This document shows, piece by piece, positions 26,611-36,148 of a stretch of 64,000 bases of DNA (position 1 is the stretch's first letter; every line of letters starts with the position of its first letter). Origin of the DNA: SAR116 cluster bacterium AG-325-F22. GTDB lineage: Bacteria; Pseudomonadota; Alphaproteobacteria; Puniceispirillales; Marisalimonadaceae. The stretch spans positions 53,625 through 117,624 of the forward strand of contig QBYJ01000001.1 in the NCBI GenBank assembly GCA_003282885.1, read 5' to 3'. Below the pieces are notes generated by a model. It had not been told where the DNA came from. It saw nothing but the letters and a program-made list of their open reading frames with translations, and did no database searches. The position numbers were made by a program, and so were the translations under genes.

Positions 26611-27975
26611 ATGTTAGATCTAATAAAGATAGCTAAGATAGAAGCTGAAGGCGGTGACTTAAAATCCTATCTAAGTAATCTATATCAAGAAACTGAAATA
26701 AGACCAAATGGCTATCCAAATGCTACAGTGTGGAAGGGTGGAAATCACGACGGAATTGTAAAACCAATATGTCATTCATTAACTGATGCCTATGCATTAT
26801 TAGGAACTATTGCAGCCACAGATATTTTAAATCTTCCTTTTTATGCTGTGCCGATGTGGTCTCAAATCCGTCATGATACAGAACTAGAAGCTTTAAGTTG
26901 GTTTGGAAATATGAAAAACACTTCAATCAAATGGTCTACTGCTGGTGATGCTTATGTTAGTGACAAAACTGGAAAAAAAGTGGTTGTTATGGGTAAGTCT
27001 GGAAATGCTCCCTTAAGAACTCAGGCAGGTGTGTATTGCAACGTTCGTCCATACGGCCCAATAACAGTTGTAAGATGTATGCCCTGTCTACCTTATTCGC
27101 AAGATAAATCTAAGTTTAGTGTAAATGAGAAAACGGGCATCGTTCATACTGAAATGAATACGCCTGGAGTACAAATGGCTTATGCATGTCGCCTTTTTTT
27201 AAAAATGGTTAATGACACTGGAAAATTGGGAAGAGTAGCTTTCAAACCTACTCAGGCTATGGAGGATGGTATAAATGCAGGCCTTCTTATTTGGCTACTT
27301 GAGGAAACAAAATTTGAAATTGGTAGGAAATGGGCTGTAAATGCATATCAAGAACATAAAACAAATATTGATAAAATAATATCTCTGCTACCTAAAGACT
27401 TTAAAGAAGGCATGGAAAATTGGTCTGGTAAAATTGAACAACACATTGCAGACACAAATTATGGCTTATTAGTATGGGATATAATTAATAATCAAGAATG
27501 CATTGTCCTAGCAACAGACTTAGATGGAGATAGATTGACTGACTTGTTAGCAGATATTTCAGATCCTCTTAGAGAATTTGGGCAAAAAGTGCTTGATTAT
27601 GTAAAAAGTGATCTAAAAATGGATATAGCTTGGCAGTCAATGGGTTATAAAACAGGAAATGGTAGAGATATGACATCAGTCATGTATAGAATGGAAGGTT
27701 CACCTATACACGAACAAACCTTAGGATCAGCTGATGCGATGTTATTAAGGCTTCTTGATGGAGATGAGACCTTGGGGGGAACAAAAAAACCATATGACCC
27801 TAGAATTCACTTTGTACTGATAAGAGACGCATATATAGACGCTAATCCAGAGAATACAAAACTTAAAAAGTGGCTAGACAATGCTCTTAACGCATTTGAT
27901 GAAATATATGGACATAATAGACCTGGTTTTATAGACGGATATAGAAAATTAAAAAGTTCTATTACTCCTTGGTAA
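26611..27975 (+). CDS. Uncharacterised conserved-looking cytoplasmic protein, 454 residues
   Basis: I do not recognise this protein. It has no signal peptide or membrane segment. Visible features are a Cys-containing loop VRCMPCLPYSQ, a Gly/His cluster WKGGNHDGIVKP, an acidic ATDLDGDRLTDLLADISDP that could bind metal, and near the end DGDETLGGTKKPYDPRIHF. The aromatic/Trp content and GC-poor codons match its neighbours, and the frame is intact from an ATG with AAGGG upstream. It is convergent with an aminotransferase (6-base gap) and follows the LOG gene after about 80 bases. An enzyme fold is likely, but I assign no function. Confidence 0.75.
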   Translation: MLDLIKIAKIEAEGGDLKSYLSNLYQETEIRPNGYPNATVWKGGNHDGIVKPICHSLTDAYALLGTIAATDILNLPFYAVPMWSQIRHDTELEALSWFGNMKNTSIKWSTAGDAYVSDKTGKKVVVMGKSGNAPLRTQAGVYCNVRPYGPITVVRCMPCLPYSQDKSKFSVNEKTGIVHTEMNTPGVQMAYACRLFLKMVNDTGKLGRVAFKPTQAMEDGINAGLLIWLLEETKFEIGRKWAVNAYQEHKTNIDKIISLLPKDFKEGMENWSGKIEQHIADTNYGLLVWDIINNQECIVLATDLDGDRLTDLLADISDPLREFGQKVLDYVKSDLKMDIAWQSMGYKTGNGRDMTSVMYRMEGSPIHEQTLGSADAMLLRLLDGDETLGGTKKPYDPRIHFVLIRDAYIDANPENTKLKKWLDNALNAFDEIYGHNRPGFIDGYRKLKSSITPW

Positions 27976-27980
27976 ATAAA

Positions 27981-29153
27981 TTATTTATTTAGTGCAGGTT
28001 CTAACCTATCCATAATTTCAATTATAAAAGTATCTTTTGCGGCAAAACAGATCCTAAGATGTCCTTCACCAGATGCTCCAAAAGCTATACCTGGTGCTAC
28101 ACCAACATTTGTTTCTAAAATTAATTTCTTAGCAAAATCTAGTGAATCATTAATACCTTTAACTTTAAAAAATGCATAAAATGCTGCTTCAGGAATACTA
28201 CATTCAACTTTTTTCCAATTCACTAACCTATCAAACATAATATCTCTAGATTTTTTTAAATTTTTTCGTAGTTCAAGAGTAATAGTTTTATAATTCTCTA
28301 ATGCTGAAACCAAACCATTTTGAAGAAACTCAGGAACACCTGTTGTCGTTATTTGAACCAACTTAGCAATATGACTTCCAAGCTCTTCTGGGTGGGTAAT
28401 CCAACCTATTCTCCATCCTGTCATGTTAAAGCTTTTTGAAGCAGAATTAATTACTATCAATCTATCATTAGGTTTTGAAAGTTCAAGGAAGCTAGGCGAT
28501 ACAAAATCATTGAATGTTATCTGATGATAAACTTCATCAGATATTAGCCAACAACCTAAGTGACGTGTATAATTTAATAATAATTTTTGTTGTTCTTTAG
28601 GCATAACCCAACCTGTTGGATTTCCTGGGCTGTTCACAAATACCATTTTTGTTTTTGCGGTAATTGAGTTTAGTAATAAATCAAAATCAATTACCCAATC
28701 TCCATTTTTCAATTCTAGTGAAATTTCTTTTATATTACCTTTTTTTAGTAAAACAGAAGATCTGATATTAGGCCACACAGGACCAATCATAACAACTTCA
28801 TCTCCATTACTGACTATTAAATCGCAAATTAGTCTAAGCCCCATCATACCACCAGTAACCACGCTATGATTTTCTGGCTTAGTATTTATATTGAAAACTT
28901 CATTCATATACTTTGTAATTTCAGATCGAAGTTTAGGTGTTCCATTTTGATAGGTATAAAAAGTTTTACCCTCATTCAAGGCATTTATGCTTTTATCATA
29001 TATTAATTTACTAGTTGGAGTATCACCCTCTCCGAACCAGGCAGGATAGACGTGTTTACCAGTATCTTTTGTATATTTTCTTCCAAAGTTTGCTATTTCC
29101 ATGATTGCTGTTTCTTTAAAAGAAATAATTTCTTCATTTAATTTTTCTAACAA
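27981..29153 (-). CDS. PLP-dependent class I/II aminotransferase
   Basis: A 390-residue fold-type I aminotransferase: WFGEGDTPTSKLI at the substrate side, NSPGNPTGWVMPKEQ, SDEVYHQITF, and the PLP-binding Lys in NSASKSFNMTGWRIGW. It is distinct from the enzyme at 13482-14654, sharing only family motifs. Related proteins are annotated as aspartate or pyridoxal-dependent aminotransferases; the amino-acid partner is not inferable. It follows alaS on the same strand after 8 bases. Confidence 0.87.
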   Translation of the reverse strand: MLEKLNEEIISFKETAIMEIANFGRKYTKDTGKHVYPAWFGEGDTPTSKLIYDKSINALNEGKTFYTYQNGTPKLRSEITKYMNEVFNINTKPENHSVVTGGMMGLRLICDLIVSNGDEVVMIGPVWPNIRSSVLLKKGNIKEISLELKNGDWVIDFDLLLNSITAKTKMVFVNSPGNPTGWVMPKEQQKLLLNYTRHLGCWLISDEVYHQITFNDFVSPSFLELSKPNDRLIVINSASKSFNMTGWRIGWITHPEELGSHIAKLVQITTTGVPEFLQNGLVSALENYKTITLELRKNLKKSRDIMFDRLVNWKKVECSIPEAAFYAFFKVKGINDSLDFAKKLILETNVGVAPGIAFGASGEGHLRICFAAKDTFIIEIMDRLEPALNK

Positions 29154-29161
29154 TGCAAACT

Positions 29162-31834
29162 CTATAAATGTTTATTAATATATTTTTTTAAACTTTCAAT
29201 AGCCAACAGAGTGTTTTCTGGTGATGAACCTCCAGACTGGGCCATATCAACTCTTCCACCTCCACCTTTACCACCTAAAATAGTCGAAACTTCTTTTACC
29301 ATTTCTACTGCACTTATCTTCTCAGCTAGTTTCTTTTCTACTGCAATAACTAAGGATGCTTTGCTATCAATTTTACTAATGAGGCAAACTATGTCAGATT
29401 TATTGTTTTTAATTAACTTTTCAGCATTTGATTTTAATTCTTTAATTGCTAAATCATCAAATATTATATACTCAAAAATAATTCCCTTTATTGTTTCTTT
29501 GACAGAGTTATTTTTTTCAGTTGTGGTTGGGTTCTTTTTTAGACGTTTTAACTCCTTGTTAATTCTTTGATTTTCTTTAATTAATTGTTCAACTTTTTTT
29601 TCTACTTGATTATTGTTAGTTTTCAATAGATTTGATATGCTTGTAACTTTATGAATCTTATCATTATAAAACTTTACTGCTGCAATATTTGTTACAGCTT
29701 CTATTCGACGTACTCCAGAAGAAACACCTGTTTCAGAAATAATTTTAAAAGATAAGATCTCTGAAGTTCTTTTAACATGAGTGCCACCACACAGTTCAAC
29801 TGACCAAGCATCTCTCTTTGCATCATCACTTTTGCCAATTGAAACCACTCTAACTTTTTCCCCATACTTTTCTCCAAAAAGAGCAATCGCACCTCTTTTA
29901 ATAGCATCGCTTGGATTCATAATTTTAGTTAAAACATCATCATTACAATATATTCTAAAATTAACTTCATCTTCAATATCCATTATTTCTTGTGTAGAAA
30001 TTGGATTTGGATGACTAAAATCAAACCTTAATTTTTCTTGTGTAACCAGAGAACCTTTTTGAGCGACATGATCACCTAATTTTTGTCTTAGTGCTTCATG
30101 TAGCAAATGTGTTGCTGAATGATGAGAGCATAATTGTTTTCTGTGATCTAATTCGATTAATTGTTTAACAATATCACCGCTTTGTAAGTTTCCTGATAAG
30201 ACTTCAATAGTTGAAATAAATATATTTTTATTATTTCCAATATTAATTTTTTTGGTTTTAAGAACATTTGCCTTAAATCCCACTCCTTCCAAGCTTCCTT
30301 TATCTGCAATTTGTCCACCGGATTCTGCATAAAAAATGGTTTTGTTAAAAACGACATCAACCTTGTCACCAAATGAAATATTTTTTACTATTTCATTATT
30401 TTTAATAATTAAATTAATTTGAGTTTCTAAGAAAGTATTATCATATCCTTGGAAATCTGTACTAGGAAGTTTTAATAAAAGCTTTAAAATTTCTTGATCA
30501 TATTGCTTATCACCCGATCCTGACCATGCTTGTCTAGCTTTATTTTTTTGGTTATTCATTGAACTTTCAAATCCTGAATGATCTACTGTCCATCCATAGG
30601 ACCTTAATACATCTTCAGTTAAATCTATTGGAAAACCATAAGTGTCATATAATTCAAACGCTTTTTCACCAGATAGAACACCTGAGGACACTTTATCGTC
30701 TATTTCGTTCAATAATAATCTCATGCCTCTATCCAAGGTATCTTTAAACTTGATCTCTTCGTCACGAATTGTTTTTTTTATGATTAATTTTTGAGTTATT
30801 AATTCAGGAAATGCTTCACCCATTTCTTTAATTAAATATTCTACTAATTTATATATAACCGGATCTAATGCACCAAGCATATGCGTGTGACGCATGGCTC
30901 TTCTCATTATTCTTCTTAAAACATAACCTCTTCCTTCATTACTAGGTAATACACCCTCAGCAATTAAAAATGACATTGACCTTAAGTGATCTGCAACAAC
31001 TCTATGAGATATAATATTATCTGTATTTTGATCCGTGCTAGTTAGAAATGCTGAAGAGTTTACAAGATTTTTCATCATATCTGTTTCATAATTATTATGA
31101 GTATTTTGTAATAGTGCAGATATCCGTTCTAACCCCATGCCTGTGTCAATACTAGGTTTTGGTAAACTAATTCTTTCATTATTAGAAATTTGTTCATATT
31201 GCATAAATACCAAATTCCATATTTCAATAAACCTGTCCCCGTCCTCATTTTTAGAACCAGGAGGACCACCTTCAACTTTATCACCGTGATCATAAAATAT
31301 TTCAGAGCATGGACCGCATGGACCTGTATCACCCATACTCCAAAAATTATCACTAGTTTTAATTTTAATTATCTTATCATCTTTAAAACCAGAAATTTTT
31401 TTCCACAGCAATTCAGCTTCTTTGTCATTATGGAAGATAGTTACCATTAATTTTTCTTTTGGGATTGCGTATTCTTTTGTTAATAATTCCCACGCTTGAT
31501 AAATGGCTTTTTCTTTAAAATAATCTCCAAAAGAAAAATTACCTAACATTTCAAAAAACGTATGATGCCTAGCTGTCCTGCCAACATTCTCAAGGTCGTT
31601 ATGCTTTCCGCCTGCTCTCAAGCATTTTTGAGATGATACAGCTTTATTATATTCTCTGTGTTCTAGACCAGTAAAAATATTTTTAAATTGTACCATACCA
31701 GCATTTGTGAAGAGCAGTGTAGGGTCATTCTCTGGGACTAAATTACTAGAAGATATAACTTGATGATTGTTTTTGTTAAAATAATTAATAAAAGTTTTTC
31801 TTATTTCATTAACTGAATTTTTTTGGTTAATCAT
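29162..31834 (-). CDS. alaS: Alanine--tRNA ligase
   Basis: About 890 residues, the normal AlaRS size. The class II catalytic core has FTNAGMVQFKNIFTG and the motif 2 region SQKCLRAGGKHNDLENVG; the editing domain has HSATHLLHEALRQKLG and the zinc-type CGGTHV; the C-terminal DHH-A domain ends GGKGGGGRVDMAQSGG. It charges tRNA-Ala, one gene for which is at 53347-53422. I take the ATG of MINQKNS as the start; no Shine-Dalgarno is visible there, and a 7-bp inverted repeat lies just upstream. It follows recA after 71 bases. Confidence 0.97.
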   Translation of the reverse strand: MINQKNSVNEIRKTFINYFNKNNHQVISSSNLVPENDPTLLFTNAGMVQFKNIFTGLEHREYNKAVSSQKCLRAGGKHNDLENVGRTARHHTFFEMLGNFSFGDYFKEKAIYQAWELLTKEYAIPKEKLMVTIFHNDKEAELLWKKISGFKDDKIIKIKTSDNFWSMGDTGPCGPCSEIFYDHGDKVEGGPPGSKNEDGDRFIEIWNLVFMQYEQISNNERISLPKPSIDTGMGLERISALLQNTHNNYETDMMKNLVNSSAFLTSTDQNTDNIISHRVVADHLRSMSFLIAEGVLPSNEGRGYVLRRIMRRAMRHTHMLGALDPVIYKLVEYLIKEMGEAFPELITQKLIIKKTIRDEEIKFKDTLDRGMRLLLNEIDDKVSSGVLSGEKAFELYDTYGFPIDLTEDVLRSYGWTVDHSGFESSMNNQKNKARQAWSGSGDKQYDQEILKLLLKLPSTDFQGYDNTFLETQINLIIKNNEIVKNISFGDKVDVVFNKTIFYAESGGQIADKGSLEGVGFKANVLKTKKINIGNNKNIFISTIEVLSGNLQSGDIVKQLIELDHRKQLCSHHSATHLLHEALRQKLGDHVAQKGSLVTQEKLRFDFSHPNPISTQEIMDIEDEVNFRIYCNDDVLTKIMNPSDAIKRGAIALFGEKYGEKVRVVSIGKSDDAKRDAWSVELCGGTHVKRTSEILSFKIISETGVSSGVRRIEAVTNIAAVKFYNDKIHKVTSISNLLKTNNNQVEKKVEQLIKENQRINKELKRLKKNPTTTEKNNSVKETIKGIIFEYIIFDDLAIKELKSNAEKLIKNNKSDIVCLISKIDSKASLVIAVEKKLAEKISAVEMVKEVSTILGGKGGGGRVDMAQSGGSSPENTLLAIESLKKYINKHL

Positions 31835-31836
31835 TA

Positions 31837-31884
31837 TGCTAGACTGTATTATTAAGTTTAACTCTTGATAACACCAATCTAGCA
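31837..31884 (-). promoter_or_regulatory. Inverted repeat in the recA-alaS gap, abutting the alaS start
   Basis: In the transcript TGCTAGA is followed after 34 bases by its exact complement TCTAGCA, which ends 2 bases before the alaS ATG. Pairing would enclose the position where a ribosome site should lie; none is recognisable. The role is inferred only. Confidence 0.35.
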
Positions 31885-31905
31885 AAAATCAAATCTACAA
31901 TACAT

Positions 31906-32976
31906 TTATTTTTCTTCTTCAGAATTTTGTTGCTCTGGATTCATTAAAATCTCTTCAACTAAAACAGAATTACCTTTTATTTTATCTTCTATTTCTAAAG
32001 CAATTTCAGTATTTTCGTTCAAGAAATTTTTAGCGTTCTCTCTTCCTTGGCCAATTCTTTGATCATTATAAGAAAACCATGAACCAGACTTTTCTATTAT
32101 ATCCGCAGACACACCTAAATCAATTATTTCACCATTTTTAGATATACCTTCACCATACATAATATCAAATTCTACTGTTCTAAAAGGCGGAGCTACTTTA
32201 TTTTTAACCACTTTAACTCGCGTTTGATTACCAATTATGTCATCTTTATCCTTGATTGCGCCTATTCTACGGATATCAAGTCTAACAGATGCATAAAACT
32301 TAAGCGCATTTCCTCCAGATGTTGTTTCTGGATTACCAAACATAATGCCAATTTTTTGTCTAATCTGATTAATAAATATAACTAAACAATTAGACTTAGA
32401 TATAGATGATGTTAATTTTCTCAATGCTTGACTCATCAATCTAGCTTGAAGCCCCATATGACTGTCACCCATATCACCTTCTAATTCAGCTCTAGGCACT
32501 AAAGCAGCAACAGAATCAACAACTAAAACAGATATAGCTCCTGATCTTACTAATGTGTCAGCTATTTCTAGTGCTTGTTCACCTGCGTCAGGCTGTGAAA
32601 TTAGCAAATCATCTATATTAACTCCTAATTTTTTAGCATATACTGGATCTAAAGCATGTTCAGCATCTACAAACGCGCATGTCCCACCTGCTTTCTGCGC
32701 TTCAGCTACAACATGTAAAGCCAGGGTTGTTTTACCAGAACTTTCAGGTCCATATATTTCTACAATTCTTCCCTTTGGTAAACCACCAATACCTAACGCA
32801 ACATCAAGTCCAAGAGAACCAGTAGAAATTGCTTGAACATCCAAATTTTCTCCAGATGTACCTAATTTCATGACTGAACCTTTTCCAAATGCTTTTTCAA
32901 TCTGTCCAATAGCAGATTCTAAAGCTACATTTCTTTCTTTATCTTGATTAGACATTTTAATTACCTCAGCATTCAT
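31906..32976 (-). CDS. recA: RecA recombinase
   Basis: A 356-residue RecA. Walker A is GPESSGKTT (about 74-82), the ATP-cap Glu region and Walker [14 protein letters not shown] follow, L2 is [16 protein letters not shown], and the C-terminus is acidic ([11 protein letters not shown]). It catalyses strand exchange and triggers LexA self-cleavage. The chosen ATG has AAGGAGG 7 bases upstream. The upstream region has a perfect TTGACA-N17-TATAAT promoter with a LexA-type box against the -35, so SOS control is likely. Confidence 0.98.
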   Translation of the reverse strand: MNAEVIKMSNQDKERNVALESAIGQIEKAFGKGSVMKLGTSGENLDVQAISTGSLGLDVALGIGGLPKGRIVEIYGPESSGKTTLALHVVAEAQKAGGTCAFVDAEHALDPVYAKKLGVNIDDLLISQPDAGEQALEIADTLVRSGAISVLVVDSVAALVPRAELEGDMGDSHMGLQARLMSQALRKLTSSISKSNCLVIFINQIRQKIGIMFGNPETTSGGNALKFYASVRLDIRRIGAIKDKDDIIGNQTRVKVVKNKVAPPFRTVEFDIMYGEGISKNGEIIDLGVSADIIEKSGSWFSYNDQRIGQGRENAKNFLNENTEIALEIEDKIKGNSVLVEEILMNPEQQNSEEEK

Positions 32977-33042
32977 TATTTACCTCCTTACTGACATATG
33001 GTTTAAATAGTTTCAACCATAAACACTTACATTGAAGTATAA

Positions 33043-33071
33043 ATTATATTCACCTTTTGTTCTTATGTCAA
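33043..33071 (-). promoter_or_regulatory. recA promoter, perfect sigma-70 consensus
   Basis: On the reverse strand TTGACA is followed by exactly 17 bases and TATAAT, 66 bases before the recA ATG. A promoter this strong would need repression, consistent with the adjacent LexA-type box. Confidence 0.85.
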
Positions 33072-33075
33072 ATAT

Positions 33076-33090
33076 GTTCTTGGTTTGTTC
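33076..33090. promoter_or_regulatory. Candidate LexA (SOS) operator of recA
   Basis: Direct repeat GTTC-N7-GTTC on the forward strand (GAAC-N7-GAAC on the recA strand), the form known for alphaproteobacterial LexA. It begins 5 bases upstream of the recA -35. A third GTTC (33059-33062) lies inside the -35/-10 spacer. Confidence 0.75.
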
Positions 33091-33103
33091 TAATTATCTA
33101 AAA

Positions 33104-33595
33104 TTACGCATCTTTATGAATTTTTTCCATTTTCTCATGTCGCTCTTGCGCGTCAACACTCAAAGAAGCTATTGGTCTGGCTTTTAATCTCCCAAGACCT
33201 ATGGGTTCACCAGTATCTTCACAATAACCATATGTTTTTAAATCAATTCTTCTTAAAGCCTCATCAATTTTGCTAATTAGTTTTCTTTCTCTATCACGTG
33301 TTCTTAATCGAATAGATGCGTCTGATTCTACTTGTGCTCTATCAGCTATATCAGGTCTTTGTAAACCTTCTGTAGAAAGATTATCTTTAGTATCTGTAGC
33401 CTCATTAAGTAAATCTAATTTCCAACTTGTAAGTTTTTGTCTAAAAAACTCTAATTGTTTATCATTCATAAATTCTTCATTATTATTAGGTGTATAATCT
33501 TCGGGAAGTAATATTCTATTGCCTAAAATACCACCTCTATCTGCACCTTTGCCAAAAGTTTCATTTTTTGATTTCTTAATTTTTGATGAACCCAC
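33104..33595 (-). CDS. dksA: RNA polymerase-binding transcription factor DksA
   Basis: A 163-residue DksA. It has a long N-terminal leader (MGSSKIKKSK...), the coiled-coil region with ADRAQVESDASIRLRTRDRE, which contains the acidic tip equivalent, and the C-terminal globular part YGYCEDTGEPIGLGRLKARP. Only one of four zinc cysteines remains (Cys, Thr, Ser, Ala at the four places), a zinc-independent form common in alphaproteobacteria. It works with ppGpp on rRNA and amino-acid promoters. A promoter is visible upstream at 33632-33659. Confidence 0.93.
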   Translation of the reverse strand: MGSSKIKKSKNETFGKGADRGGILGNRILLPEDYTPNNNEEFMNDKQLEFFRQKLTSWKLDLLNEATDTKDNLSTEGLQRPDIADRAQVESDASIRLRTRDRERKLISKIDEALRRIDLKTYGYCEDTGEPIGLGRLKARPIASLSVDAQERHEKMEKIHKDA

Positions 33596-33631
33596 TTTTA
33601 ATATCCATTTAGTAAATAATTAATATTCACT

Positions 33632-33659
33632 TTTATATAAAATCTCTAAAAAAATTCAA
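33632..33659 (-). promoter_or_regulatory. Candidate promoter of dksA
   Basis: Reverse-strand TTGAAT, 16-base spacer, TATAAA, ending 37 bases before the dksA start. Confidence 0.45.
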
Positions 33660-33787
33660 GTGTAATGATAAAAATTTAAAAAATTTTTAAAAGTGCTTTG
33701 ATATTAATCTTTTTGTTAATTACATAAAAAAGTTGAAAATAAATAGTTTGATATTACTTTATATCTAAAAGCAGTTAGAAGTAAAAA

Positions 33788-35008
33788 TTGAACTATTCAG
33801 AAACATTTAAGGCATCAATCAATAAGTTGAAATCTGAAGGTAGATACCGGCATTTCAATGAAATTGAAAGGCATGCAGGCCTACATCCAAAAGCTTCTTT
33901 GCGAGTTAATTCTATAAATTCTGACATTATAGTATGGTGTTCAAATGATTATTTAGGAATGAGTCAAAATAATCTAATCATTAATTCTATGGTTAATGCT
34001 GTTAAAAGCATGGGAACAAGTTCTGGAGGAACAAGAAATATTTCTGGCAATAGCTCTGCAATTGTCGACTTAGAAAAAGAATTAGCAGTTTTACATGGTA
34101 AAGAAAAAGCAATAGTATTTTCTTCTGGATATGTGGCTAACGAATCAAGCATTAGTACCTTACTACGTATATTGAATGATGTTGTTGTTTTCTCTGATGA
34201 AAAAAATCATGCCTCTATAATTAATGGTATAAAAAAATCAAATGTAACAAAAGAAATTTTTAGACATAATGACCTAGATCATTTAGAAAAATTGATTAAA
34301 AATTATCCTATTGAAAAACATAAAATTATTATATTTGAATCTGTTTATTCAATGGATGGAGACTTTGGTGACATTGAAAATATAGTCAACATTGCAAAAA
34401 AACATAATGCACTAACTTATTTAGATGAAGTACATGCTGTTGGTATGTATGGAAACACTGGCGCTGGTATAGCTGAAATGATGAATTTACAAAATTCGAT
34501 AGATATAATCCAAGGTACACTTGGCAAAGCTTACGGGACTATGGGTGGTTATATCTCATCTTCTCAAGAAGTTTGTGATGCGATCAGAAGTTACGCTAGC
34601 GGTTTTATTTTTACTACAGCAATGCCACCTGCACTTGCAAAAGCTGCAACTGTATCTATTAAATATTTAAAAAATTCAAATTATGAGAGAATTTTACAAA
34701 AACAAAAAACAACTACGCTTAAGAAATATTTATCAAAACAAAACATCAATTATTTAGATCACAACTCACATATTGTACCAGTAATGGTTAACAATCCAAT
34801 TAGATGCAGTGAAATAAGTAATATATTGCTAAATGACTTTGGACATTATATTCAACCTATTAACTATCCCACAGTTCCAAAAGGTACAGAAAGACTTAGG
34901 ATTACCCCAGGACCTCTTCATACAGATAAAATGATATCTGATTTAACTATCGCACTTAAACATGCATTTAACAAAACAGAAAATATTGTATATAAAAAAT
35001 ATGCATAA
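33788..35008 (+). CDS. hemA: 5-aminolevulinate synthase
   Basis: A 406-residue alpha-oxoamine synthase that condenses glycine and succinyl-CoA, the first step of haem synthesis in alphaproteobacteria (C4 route). Family marks are the N-terminal RYRHFNEIERHAGLHPKA, WCSNDYLGMSQN, GTSSGGTRNISG, the Asp in YLDEVHAVGMYG, the PLP-binding Lys in GTLGKAYGTMGGY and the C-terminal RLRITPGP. The N-terminal haem-specific extension and GGTRNISG loop separate it from KBL and BioF. It starts at TTG with no strong ribosome site. It is followed after 21 bases by hemH. Confidence 0.96.
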   Translation: MNYSETFKASINKLKSEGRYRHFNEIERHAGLHPKASLRVNSINSDIIVWCSNDYLGMSQNNLIINSMVNAVKSMGTSSGGTRNISGNSSAIVDLEKELAVLHGKEKAIVFSSGYVANESSISTLLRILNDVVVFSDEKNHASIINGIKKSNVTKEIFRHNDLDHLEKLIKNYPIEKHKIIIFESVYSMDGDFGDIENIVNIAKKHNALTYLDEVHAVGMYGNTGAGIAEMMNLQNSIDIIQGTLGKAYGTMGGYISSSQEVCDAIRSYASGFIFTTAMPPALAKAATVSIKYLKNSNYERILQKQKTTTLKKYLSKQNINYLDHNSHIVPVMVNNPIRCSEISNILLNDFGHYIQPINYPTVPKGTERLRITPGPLHTDKMISDLTIALKHAFNKTENIVYKKYA

Positions 35009-35029
35009 AAATTTATTAAGAGCTTTAAA

Positions 35030-36061
35030 TTGGCTATAATTGATAAACCTAAAGATCACCCGTTATTTCCTGATAAATCTAACATTGGTATTCTATTAGT
35101 TAATTTAGGCACTCCTGAAGGAACTGATTACTGGTCAATGAGAAAATATTTAAAACAATTTTTAATGGATAAAAGAGTTGTAGATATTTTTAGACCGCTA
35201 TGGTGGTTAATACTAAACGGGCCTATATTAACCTTTAGACCTTCAAAATCCGGCAAAGCCTACCAAAAAATCTGGGATAAAGATAATCACGGATCCCCCC
35301 TAAGAAAATTTACAATAAATCAAACAAGTAAATTAAAGAAAATTTTTGAAAGTTATAAGAATATTTCAATTGAATATGCAATGAGATATGGGACACCTGA
35401 GATTGAGAAAACACTCAACAAAATGACTAAAAATGGCTGTTCTAAAATTCTTCTAGTTCCTTTGTACCCTCAATATGCGGCTAGTACTTCTGCAACAGTT
35501 AAAGATGAAGTTTTTAAGTGGATGTTAAAACAAAGATGGCAACCTGATCTTAGAACCATAGCTCCTTGGTTTGATAATCATAACTATATTAAAGCTTTGG
35601 CCGAGACAGTTAAGAAAAATGTTATAAATAAAAATAAACTAGACAAATTAATCGTATCTTTTCATGGTATCCCTAAGAGATATTTTATGGCTGGAGACCC
35701 TTATCATTGTCATTGTATAAAGTCAGCTCGACTTCTAAAGGAAGAGCTTAAATGGCCAGATGACAAAATTTTAGTAACATTTCAATCTAGATTTGGACCT
35801 GAACCATGGCTTCAACCTTATACTGACGAAACAATTATAGACCTAGCTAAACAGGGTCAAAAAAATATTGCTGTTGTCGCTCCAGGATTTATATCAGATT
35901 GTTTGGAAACACTTGAAGAAATTAATGTTGAAGCAAGAGAGTTATTTATTGAAAATGGCGGGGAAAGTTTCGAATATATTCCATGTCTAAATGATAATGA
36001 ATATTCAATAAAATTCTTGGAATATATTATTAAACAAAACCTTCTTGGGTGGAACTCTTAG
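35030..36061 (+). CDS. hemH: Ferrochelatase
   Basis: A 343-residue ferrochelatase that inserts ferrous iron into protoporphyrin IX, the final step of haem synthesis. Visible motifs are LVNLGTPEGTDYWSMRKYL, the product-side LLVPLYPQYAASTSA, the metal-binding His in IVSFHGIPKRY and the downstream TFQSRFGPEPWLQPYT, with the conserved C-terminal APGFISDCLETLEEI carrying the catalytic Glu. It lies 21 bases after hemA on the same strand and starts at TTG. The two genes form the first and last haem steps; the others lie elsewhere. Confidence 0.97.
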   Translation: MAIIDKPKDHPLFPDKSNIGILLVNLGTPEGTDYWSMRKYLKQFLMDKRVVDIFRPLWWLILNGPILTFRPSKSGKAYQKIWDKDNHGSPLRKFTINQTSKLKKIFESYKNISIEYAMRYGTPEIEKTLNKMTKNGCSKILLVPLYPQYAASTSATVKDEVFKWMLKQRWQPDLRTIAPWFDNHNYIKALAETVKKNVINKNKLDKLIVSFHGIPKRYFMAGDPYHCHCIKSARLLKEELKWPDDKILVTFQSRFGPEPWLQPYTDETIIDLAKQGQKNIAVVAPGFISDCLETLEEINVEARELFIENGGESFEYIPCLNDNEYSIKFLEYIIKQNLLGWNS

Positions 36062-36107
36062 ACAATAAATTAGTTTTTTTTGATTATATATAATTATAAA
36101 GTTGCTA

Positions 36108-36136
36108 TTTACATTTTATATATAAACACTTATAAA
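36108..36136 (+). promoter_or_regulatory. Sigma-70-type promoter of tRNA-Gly
   Basis: TTTACA, 17-base spacer, TATAAA; the likely start point would fall about 6 bases before the mature tRNA 5' end. Confidence 0.6.
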
Positions 36137-36148
36137 TCAGTTATCTAT

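Noticed and set aside
33596-33787. Possible small RNA between dksA and hemA
   Set aside because: Apart from the dksA promoter candidate the stretch is A/T-rich with no stable stem or conserved box.
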